From positions 1 through 6,379 of the forward strand of contig CAAEUM010000034.1 of the NCBI GenBank assembly GCA_900759225.1: a DNA stretch of 6,379 nucleotides, read 5' to 3'. The translations under genes and the position numbers were made by a program. Positions within the stretch are counted from its first letter, which is position 1. The number at the start of each line of letters is the position of its first letter. The notes under the pieces are model-generated. The model saw only the letters and a program-made list of their open reading frames with translations. It was not told the origin of the DNA and did no database searches. This stretch comes from Lachnospiraceae bacterium. GTDB taxonomy: Bacteria > Bacillota > Clostridia > Lachnospirales > Lachnospiraceae. Positions 1 to 4,442 of this stretch are shown here, piece by piece.

Positions 1-295
1 ACATTACAAGGCAGCCTACAAAGATTCCCATAAAAAGCCCGGAGCTTCCCAAAAATACAGCTCCGAAAAATTGGCCCATAGGCAGGGGAAATTCGTAAAT
101 ATCCCAAAGATTCCCTAAAATCCCTCCCAGGATAATAAAGGTTTCAAACAGCAGGGTGTGCTTTTTTGTCCCAGTCTTACCCATTAACCGCACATACACC
201 CCAATGATGGCAAGGAAGGCAAATACGCCGCCGGCTACCACTGCGCCTGCACTAAGACCAATGATCGCCAATACTGCCATTTTAACGGATGTCAA
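1..295 (-). CDS. spoVAB: Stage V sporulation protein AB, 5' part only (runs off the window)
   Basis: SpoVAB is a small integral membrane protein of the forespore inner membrane and part of the SpoVA system that moves dipicolinic acid into the spore and out at germination. The visible 98 residues are strongly hydrophobic: a first membrane segment at about residues 5-33 (rich in Gly/Ala), a short basic loop (RLMGKTGTKKH) and two further hydrophobic stretches at about 46-60 and 68-97. B. subtilis SpoVAB is about 140 residues, so roughly the last 40 are missing. I chose the TTG at 295-293 because AAGGAG lies 7 nt upstream of it. The first ATG (280-278) follows the spoVAA stop but is 22 nt from that site, which is too far. 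With TTG the gene overlaps spoVAA by 14 nt. The identity rests mainly on position after spoVAA and on the hydrophobicity pattern, because the family is poorly conserved. Confidence 0.83.
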   Translation of the reverse strand, partial: MTSVKMAVLAIIGLSAGAVVAGGVFAFLAIIGVYVRLMGKTGTKKHTLLFETFIILGGILGNLWDIYEFPLPMGQFFGAVFLGSSGLFMGIFVGCLVM

Positions 296-908
296 TGCCA
301 GACTCCTTTCTGCCTTCATTGGCGATCAGGGTTTTGCAGATATTTTCCTCATAAAGGCGCATCTCCACCTCCAGGGGCGTCGGGTCTGTATTAAGCTTCA
401 CGGCTGCCACATGATTAAAAAACACCACGATCCCTATGGAAAGCCCTATGGAATAACCTGCCTCCAAAAGGCTAAGTCCCTGAGGTTCCTGTCCCATCAC
501 CAGTTTGTAAATTTCCCCAAATACATCTGTTATACTGACGTCATTGTTAAAGGTCATAATGGCAAAGGCTGCCCCAAAAAAGCAGGCAGCACAGACAAAT
601 AAGGTTTTAAGCCACTGCCAGGCGCGGCAGGACGGGGAAGGAGGCTTATATGCCACAATAAAATCCACCTCTCCTGTATTTGACACCTCAATCGATGGAT
701 CAAGAGCCTCAAGCCCCTCCACCACATCCAGAGCGCTTATTACATACCGCCTGGCCTTGCCTGCCTCCACCGTCAGTATCTTCATCACGCTGCATTTATT
801 CTGCACTGTCTTTTCCCTGCAGTATACCTGGGCTACATCCTTTAAGCATACATCCCTGTGGCTTACCTCTGTTATCTGGTTTAATTTCACATAAACAGTA
901 TGCTTCAT
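282..908 (-). CDS. spoVAA: Stage V sporulation protein AA
   Basis: SpoVAA is a membrane-anchored component of the SpoVA dipicolinate transport system in the forespore inner membrane. The 208-residue product matches the family length (206 in B. subtilis). Residues 1-90 form a soluble domain that opens with VYVKLNQ and contains the LKDVAQVYC stretch at 22-30, resembling the DVAQV segment I recall near the start of this family. Two membrane segments follow at about 101-121 and 146-168, with a charged C-terminal tail. The start ATG (908-906) overlaps the TGA of the preceding small ORF as ATGA, suggesting translational coupling; AAGGAG lies 12 nt upstream, a rather long gap. An ATG 24 nt further upstream (932) would add MEKERRGD and lacks a better site. 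The end overlaps the proposed spoVAB start. Expression is probably from the sigma-G promoter at 1140-1169, with possible readthrough from sigF. Confidence 0.9.
   Translation of the reverse strand: MKHTVYVKLNQITEVSHRDVCLKDVAQVYCREKTVQNKCSVMKILTVEAGKARRYVISALDVVEGLEALDPSIEVSNTGEVDFIVAYKPPSPSCRAWQWLKTLFVCAACFFGAAFAIMTFNNDVSITDVFGEIYKLVMGQEPQGLSLLEAGYSIGLSIGIVVFFNHVAAVKLNTDPTPLEVEMRLYEENICKTLIANEGRKESGIDIR
303..308 (-). promoter_or_regulatory. Ribosome binding site that selects a TTG start for spoVAB
   Basis: AAGGAG on the minus strand lies inside the last codons of spoVAA. It is 7 nt from an in-frame TTG and 22 nt from the first in-frame ATG. The spacing argues for TTG initiation overlapping the end of spoVAA. 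Confidence 0.6.
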
Positions 909-1117
909 ATCCCCTCTGCGCTCCTTTTCCATTCCCCTGCCTCAAAGCCCTGCATAAGAGGCTCTGTCAGAAAGGCCTGTACAAGCGTCCCTTCTTTTTC
1001 ATAATTTTTCTGCTCTATCCCCTTTAATAGATACCAGCCTAAAGCCGCTGCAAGGGCAAGACCTGCCAGAATCGCTGCCATCTCTGCAAGATATTTTCCA
1101 AACCGCATCCTTCTCAC
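905..1117 (-). CDS. Small single-pass membrane protein between sigF and spoVAA, function unknown
   Basis: I do not recognise this 70-residue protein. It has a short basic N-terminus (MRRMRFGK), one clear membrane helix at about residues 11-32 (Ala/Leu-rich, ending GWYLLKG), and a polar tail of about 38 residues with no evident motif or cysteine pair. The charge pattern predicts an N-in orientation or an uncleaved signal anchor. The annotated start is GTG at 1117-1115, with AGGA 6 nt upstream. An ATG at 1108-1106 would give 67 residues and cannot be excluded. It is the first gene after a sigma-G promoter, and its TGA overlaps the spoVAA ATG by ATGA, so it should be made with the SpoVA proteins in the late forespore. 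A role in assembling or tuning the SpoVA complex is an inference from position only. B. subtilis has no gene here. Confidence 0.78.
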   Translation of the reverse strand: MRRMRFGKYLAEMAAILAGLALAAALGWYLLKGIEQKNYEKEGTLVQAFLTEPLMQGFEAGEWKRSAEGI

Positions 1118-1139
1118 TTCCCTTCCTGTGGTTTTTAGT

Positions 1140-1169
1140 TAGTATGGAGCAGCAGAAAAAATTTTATTC
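1140..1169 (-). promoter_or_regulatory. Sigma-G promoter for the small-ORF-spoVAA-spoVAB operon
   Basis: On the minus strand GAATA (1169-1165) and CATACTA (1146-1140) are separated by exactly 18 nt. These match the published sigma-G consensus, -35 GHATR and -10 CATnHTA with a 17-18 nt spacer, at every position. Transcription would begin near 1133, leaving a leader of about 16-25 nt containing AGGAAGG ahead of the 70-residue ORF. SpoVA operons are classic sigma-G targets, which supports the call. Sigma-F recognises a similar -35, so some sigma-F use is possible. No convincing terminator separates sigF from this site, so readthrough from spoIIA could add to expression. Confidence 0.75.
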
Positions 1170-1214
1170 TTGTGGCAGCAGTTCAATTATGCGGAGTTTT
1201 AGCCCGACTATTTT

Positions 1215-1931
1215 TTATAACTCGTATTTTAAGCGCATTTCCTTTAAAATCCGTTTTTCAAGCCTGGACACCTGTACCTGGGAGATCCCAAGCTCAGCCG
1301 CTATCATGGCCTGGGTCTGGTTGCCGAAATATCTGCGCCAGATCAACTCCCTCTGTTCTTTTTTAAGCCCTTCCATCAGCTCCTGCAGTACGATCCTGTC
1401 AATCAGCTCCTCCTGCTCATCCTTTTCCTCCCTGAGCAGATCAAGGAGGCAGGCAGAATGTGCCTCATCCCCGGCCGGACGGTATAAGGATTCCACCTGT
1501 GCCCCCGCATCCACTGAAGCGGCCACCTCCTCACAGCTGGTTCCCAACACTCCGGCAATCTCCTCCAAAGTAGGCTCACGCCCCAGACTGCAGGTCATCT
1601 CCTCTCTGGCCGACCATACCTTAGCCGCCAGCTCCTTCACAGAACGGCTCACCTTGATCATGCCATCATCCCTCAAAAAGCGCCGGATTTCCCCTGATAT
1701 CATGGGAACTGCATAGGTGGAAAAGCGCACCTCAAATTCCGGATCAAACTTGTCAATGGCCTTCATAAGGCCAATGCTCCCAATCTGAAACAGATCCTCC
1801 AGCTCATATCCCCTTCCGGAAAACCGTCTTACAATGCTCCAGATCAGGCCTACGTTATCAAGAACCAGCTTGTCCCTGGCATCCTTATCCCCTTTGTGTG
1901 CCAGCAAAATAAGTTTTATGGTTTCCTCCAT
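1215..1931 (-). CDS. sigF: RNA polymerase sigma factor sigma-F (forespore-specific)
   Basis: Sigma-F is the first compartment-specific sigma factor of sporulation, active in the forespore and switching on early forespore genes including sigG. The 238-residue protein has the sigma-70 family plan. Region 2 is at about 20-90, with the DLFQIGSIGLMKAIDKFD core-binding motif at 46-63 and FSTYAVPMISGEIRRFLRDDG at 70-90. Region 3 spans about 92-160. The region 4.2 helix-turn-helix TQAMIAAELGISQVQVSRLE is at 206-225. Sigma-G is very similar, but the position directly after spoIIAB identifies sigma-F. I chose ATG 1931-1929 because AGGTGA lies 5 nt upstream. The alternative GTG at 1940 overlaps the spoIIAB stop as GTGA but has no ribosome binding site of its own; it would add three residues. 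B. subtilis sigma-F is 255 residues, with a longer N-terminus. Confidence 0.95.
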   Translation of the reverse strand: MEETIKLILLAHKGDKDARDKLVLDNVGLIWSIVRRFSGRGYELEDLFQIGSIGLMKAIDKFDPEFEVRFSTYAVPMISGEIRRFLRDDGMIKVSRSVKELAAKVWSAREEMTCSLGREPTLEEIAGVLGTSCEEVAASVDAGAQVESLYRPAGDEAHSACLLDLLREEKDEQEELIDRIVLQELMEGLKKEQRELIWRRYFGNQTQAMIAAELGISQVQVSRLEKRILKEMRLKYEL

Positions 1932-1936
1932 ACCCC

Positions 1937-2416
1937 TCACCTGCCGATTCGCTTTTTCATAGTTACCGCAGTCCCCCGCCCAGTCTCTGATTCTACTTTA
2001 AGAGAATCCATGAAGGTTTCCATAAAGGAAAATCCCATGCCGGAGCGCTCTCCCGATGCATCTGAAGAGTAAAAGGGCTCCAGGGCCTTTTTTATATCTT
2101 CTATACCTGTTCCCGCATCCCGGATGCAAACTGTAAGTTCCCTGCTGTCTATATCTGCCTCCAGCTCCATGGAGATGATTCCGGCCCTGCCCTGATATCC
2201 ATGGATAATGGCGTTGGTTACAGCTTCTGATACTGCTGTTTTTACATCCTCCGTCTCCTCCAGCGTAGGGTTTAAACGGCTCATAAAGACAGCCGCCGAT
2301 ACCCGGGCAAATTCCTCATTTCTGGAACGGCTTTCCATTTCAATTTTTACCCGCTCTTTTTTACTTTCCTGCCCCCCTGTCTTCTCTAACTCCAGGTTTT
2401 CTGTTTTTAATTCCAT
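1937..2416 (-). CDS. spoIIAB: Anti-sigma-F factor and SpoIIAA kinase SpoIIAB
   Basis: SpoIIAB binds and inactivates sigma-F and, as an ATP-dependent serine kinase, phosphorylates SpoIIAA. The 159-residue protein has the GHKL (Bergerat) ATPase fold: N box EAVTNAIIHGY at 64-74, with the likely general-base Glu64 and Mg-binding Asn68; G1 box DAGTG at 100-104; and a G2/ATP-lid region with ERSGMGFSFME at 123-133. FARV at 36-39 and MDSLKV at 136-141 resemble the B. subtilis protein. The start is ATG 2416-2414, which has AGGAGG 8 nt upstream. An ATG at 2437 overlaps the spoIIAA stop (ATGA) and would add seven residues but lacks a comparable site. Against B. subtilis (146 residues) the N-terminus carries about 20 extra charged residues before the conserved fold. 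Confidence 0.95.
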   Translation of the reverse strand: MELKTENLELEKTGGQESKKERVKIEMESRSRNEEFARVSAAVFMSRLNPTLEETEDVKTAVSEAVTNAIIHGYQGRAGIISMELEADIDSRELTVCIRDAGTGIEDIKKALEPFYSSDASGERSGMGFSFMETFMDSLKVESETGRGTAVTMKKRIGR

Positions 2417-2424
2417 GCTCTCTG

Positions 2425-2430
2425 CCTCCT
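2425..2430 (-). promoter_or_regulatory. Ribosome binding site deciding the spoIIAB start
   Basis: A perfect AGGAGG lies 8 nt before ATG 2416-2414. It falls inside the reading frame that would begin at the overlapping ATG 2437, and it favours the downstream start. Confidence 0.7.
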
Positions 2431-2433
2431 CTC

Positions 2434-2802
2434 TCATAACAGGCCCTGCTTTTTGCGGCTCACAAACTCCACTGCCCCTTCCCTGTCCTCAAATCCCCGC
2501 ATCAGCCTTCCTATCCCTCCTGCCTCTAAAATCCGCTTCACCTGAGGGCCTGCACCGTAATAGACGGCAGTGCCCCGGCCAAGGGCCATCTGCTTATATC
2601 GGTTTAAGATCAATCCCACGCCGGAAGAATCCATGAAAGCCGTATAAGTGAAATCAAACACCAGGCGGTTGACAAAATGCTCCCCGAAAATCAAATCCGT
2701 ATCTCGCTTCAGTTTTCCGCAGTTATGATGGTCCAGCTCCTTTGGCATATGTATCACCAGGGTGGTGCCAAGAGCCTCATAGGTGAATCTTGTTGCTTCC
2801 AT
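2434..2802 (-). CDS. spoIIAA: Anti-sigma-F factor antagonist SpoIIAA
   Basis: SpoIIAA is the anti-anti-sigma factor. In its unphosphorylated form it binds SpoIIAB and frees sigma-F; SpoIIAB phosphorylates it and the SpoIIE phosphatase reactivates it. The 122-residue product is a single STAS domain (117 residues in B. subtilis). The diagnostic FMDSSGVG motif is at 56-63. Ser59 aligns with the phosphorylated Ser58 of B. subtilis, followed by ILNRYKQM. The start ATG 2802-2800 has AAGGGGGT 8 nt upstream, and MEATRFTYEAL begins where the domain should. The frame stays open upstream to an ATG at 2895, but that extension translates the GC-rich palindromic spacer and is not believable as protein. It is first of the spoIIAA-spoIIAB-sigF operon. 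In B. subtilis that operon is driven by sigma-H and Spo0A; I see neither signal clearly here. Confidence 0.95.
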   Translation of the reverse strand: MEATRFTYEALGTTLVIHMPKELDHHNCGKLKRDTDLIFGEHFVNRLVFDFTYTAFMDSSGVGLILNRYKQMALGRGTAVYYGAGPQVKRILEAGGIGRLMRGFEDREGAVEFVSRKKQGLL

Positions 2803-2820
2803 CTGTTTATACCCCCTTTT

Positions 2821-2919
2821 CTCGTTGCCCGCGCCATTCGCTGGCCTGACGGCCTGCTCATTGCCGCGGCAGTCGCCGGATGAACATGCAAGCATGTTCG
2901 CCCGGCTCGTTGCCCGCGC
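2821..2919 (-). repeat. GC-rich modular repeat region bounded by 14-bp direct repeats, upstream of spoIIAA
   Basis: The 14-bp sequence GCGCGGGCAACGAG (minus strand) occurs perfectly at 2919-2906 and 2834-2821. A degenerate third copy (GCGGCAATGAG) lies at about 2867-2857. Between them sit the self-complementary decamer TGCCGCGGCA (2862-2871), two direct copies of GGCCTG (2843-2848 and 2851-2856) that also form GGCC-TGAC-GGCC, and the hairpin at 2875-2906. The stretch is much richer in GC than the flanking intergenic DNA and codes for nothing believable. It looks like a dispersed palindromic or REP-like repeat placed exactly between the upstream terminator and the spoIIAA ribosome binding site. 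Whether it is repeated elsewhere in the genome cannot be seen here. Confidence 0.55.
2875..2906. repeat. Inverted repeat / palindrome
   Basis: GAACATGC and GCATGTTC are perfect 8-bp arms around a 2-nt centre. They are extended, after a 2-nt mismatch on each side, by GCCGG/CCGGC. No T-tract follows on either strand, so this is not a terminator. It could be an operator for a dimeric regulator, a cruciform, or part of the surrounding repeat. Confidence 0.6.
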
Positions 2920-2969
2920 AAAAAAAGATACGGCAAAAGACCGTTTGTTTTGTCTTCTGTCGTATCTTT
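2920..2969 (-). terminator. Rho-independent terminator after the TPR gene
   Basis: On the minus strand AAAGATACG (2969-2961) pairs perfectly with CGTATCTTT (2932-2924). The inner arms 2960-2952 and 2941-2933 continue the stem with one mismatch and one G-U pair. The stem is about 18 bp with a 10-nt loop (2951-2942). The T-tract, seven T at 2926-2920, shares its first T residues with the distal arm. It begins 21 nt after the TPR stop codon, and should end the folC-46aa-TPR transcript and insulate spoIIA from it. Confidence 0.85.
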
Positions 2970-2990
2970 CCCTGTTTCTTTTTTTCTTTT

Positions 2991-4298
2991 TTAATAGCCT
3001 CTGGCTGAGCGGGCGCGCTCTGCGTATTCAGAGTCCGCATATTCGTTTACTACCTTGTCAAACATGGTATTGGCATTATCTGTATCGCCTGCGTCCTGAT
3101 AAAGCCTTCCCACATAATAAATAGCCTCCGGATTGTCCGGCTTGATCTTTAAACTGGCCTGGAAAAATTCCATAGCCTGGGTCTTATCACCTGCGTTCCA
3201 CAGCTGAAGTCCCCGCTCAACCAACGTCTGGTATACATTCTGGGACATATCCTGGCGTATGCTCTCCACAATGGATAAGATCCCCTCATCCTCAATCAGA
3301 TCAAAGCTTGATTCCGCAAAGAGCTTGGCCGCCTCAGCCATATCCCCCATTCTATAGTCATGCAGAACCCAGATCAGGCTCTGATACTGGGCCATAATAC
3401 TTGTATTTCCGGTTGTCAGTTCATCCAGCTGGGCCTGAACTGTATCAGATGCCTGCTTTAATGCATCATAATCTGCCTGCAGCTTATCAATCTCGCCGTT
3501 GGCACTGTTGAGCTTCTGGATGTAGGAGGTCAGCTCGCTGTCGCGCCTGCTGTTTAGATCCTTCTCCCGGGCAGGCATCACCAGAAAATAAAAGGCCATC
3601 ATTCCCAAGATCAAGCCCATGGTAATATAGAGCACTACAGAAAGCCCCGTCGTCTCCTTATAGGTGGTTGGGATGATCACATCATCATCCTGCATCTGAC
3701 GGTGGGAAAAGGCCTTTGTCATTTTCCTCTTTTCAACCTCTGCCCGTCCTGTATTCTGCTTTACAATGGACATGTAATAGAGGGCCTTGGGATTGCTCTT
3801 GTCAATCTGCAGGATCTTGTAGAGGGAGCGCCCTGCCTTGGTATAGTCCTCCCTTCGCATATAGAGGAGGGCCAGCAGCAGATGGGCCTTCACAAAATGA
3901 GGCCTTGCCTCCACCACCCGGGCAAGCTGTAAAATTGCCAGGTCATCGCTGCCGTTCTGGGCATGCCACAGCGCCTGGTTAAAGGTTTTCACATTCTGGC
4001 TTTCCACCTCCAGCTGTCCCGGCTTTCTCTGTATCTCATCCAGATAATAGTCCGCCAGGTTATCCTCCGGCTTCAAATTCAGGCTGATCACCCACTGTAC
4101 AAGGGCATCGGCCACCTCTCCGTTTTCATAGTAAATAAGTCCCAGCAGGTTTCTTGCATCCGTCTGATATTTATTAAAATGCAGGCTCTTTTTCAGGCTT
4201 TCCGCTGCCCCGGACAAATCCCGCACCCGGGCCTTCGAAAGCCCCAGATTATAAAAGCTGTTTGCTATCTGCTGGTTTTTTCTTGCAACCTGTTCCAC
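2991..4298 (-). CDS. Tetratricopeptide-repeat membrane protein, function unknown
   Basis: The 435-residue protein has an N-terminal TPR block (helical repeats at about 11-78 and 103-185, e.g. ALVQWVISLNLKPED and AGRSLYKILQIDKSNPKALYYMS), one membrane helix at about 218-241, a probable coiled coil at about 245-295, and a C-terminal TPR pair at about 354-422 (ALY-type residues and KPDNPEA). There is no signal peptide. It would therefore be a bitopic protein with TPR domains on both sides of the membrane; orientation is not clear, as basic residues flank the helix on both sides. TPRs are protein-binding scaffolds, so no enzymatic role is implied. The start is GTG 4298-4296: an in-frame TAG lies two codons upstream, and GGCGGT gives a weak ribosome binding site 9 nt before it. 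It follows the 46-residue ORF by 3 nt, implying cotranscription and coupling with folC. Location just before spoIIA might hint at an envelope or sporulation role, but that is inference. Confidence 0.88.
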   Translation of the reverse strand: MEQVARKNQQIANSFYNLGLSKARVRDLSGAAESLKKSLHFNKYQTDARNLLGLIYYENGEVADALVQWVISLNLKPEDNLADYYLDEIQRKPGQLEVESQNVKTFNQALWHAQNGSDDLAILQLARVVEARPHFVKAHLLLALLYMRREDYTKAGRSLYKILQIDKSNPKALYYMSIVKQNTGRAEVEKRKMTKAFSHRQMQDDDVIIPTTYKETTGLSVVLYITMGLILGMMAFYFLVMPAREKDLNSRRDSELTSYIQKLNSANGEIDKLQADYDALKQASDTVQAQLDELTTGNTSIMAQYQSLIWVLHDYRMGDMAEAAKLFAESSFDLIEDEGILSIVESIRQDMSQNVYQTLVERGLQLWNAGDKTQAMEFFQASLKIKPDNPEAIYYVGRLYQDAGDTDNANTMFDKVVNEYADSEYAERARSARGY

Positions 4299-4301
4299 TG
4301 T

Positions 4302-4442
4302 CTAGTTACCGCCTCTTTCCTTTATGAGCTCCATCATGATATCTGTCATGTCCGTAAGGTCGCTTTTCACAATGGCGTCCTCCACCTCCTCCACATCCAG
4401 GCTTGGCTTAAACCGTTCAATCTCTTCTTCAAAGTCAATCAT
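4302..4442 (-). CDS. 46-residue acidic ORF between folC and the TPR gene, function unknown
   Basis: This ORF starts at ATG 4442-4440, inside the folC stop region (8-nt overlap), and ends with TAG 4304-4302, 3 nt before the TPR start. AAGGAG lies 9 nt upstream of the ATG, a strong and well-placed site. The product begins MIDFEEEIERFKPSLDVEEV, is very acidic in its first half (E/D-rich), and continues with an amphipathic stretch DMTDIMMELIKERGGN. It has no membrane segment or cysteines and is predicted to be helical. I do not recognise the family. The tight fit between two genes, the strong ribosome binding site and ordinary codon use argue that it is real. A helical acidic peptide beside a TPR scaffold could be a binding partner, but nothing in the sequence proves it. 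Confidence 0.75.
   Translation of the reverse strand: MIDFEEEIERFKPSLDVEEVEDAIVKSDLTDMTDIMMELIKERGGN

Noticed and set aside
156..602. Long plus-strand open frame
   Set aside because: It lies antisense to spoVAB and spoVAA, which have clear homology, ribosome binding sites and overlaps. Its product shows no recognisable domain. Other plus-strand frames, including those at 1144-1716, 3963-4601 and 5242-5832, are likewise antisense shadows of sigF, the TPR gene with the region just upstream of it, and folC.
1171..1200. Possible terminator after sigF
   Set aside because: Only short imperfect pairings and no T-tract in the right place. The CTGCTGC direct repeat around the sigma-G -35 looks like chance.
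2803..2895. In-frame N-terminal extension of spoIIAA to an ATG at 2895
   Set aside because: It translates the GC-rich palindromic repeat block into low-quality Cys/Gly/Asn-rich sequence, while ATG 2802 has a good ribosome binding site and matches the SpoIIAA domain start.
2951..2964. Spo0A-box-like TGTCGTA on the plus strand
   Set aside because: It has one mismatch to TGTCGAA, lies inside the terminator stem where the sequence is constrained by base pairing, and is upstream of the terminator relative to spoIIAA.
2970..2990. Sigma-H-like -35 (ACAGGGAAA) just before the terminator stem
   Set aside because: No GAAT -10 occurs at 11-12 nt; the nearest resemblance is at a 6-nt spacing, and a transcript from here would meet the terminator at once.
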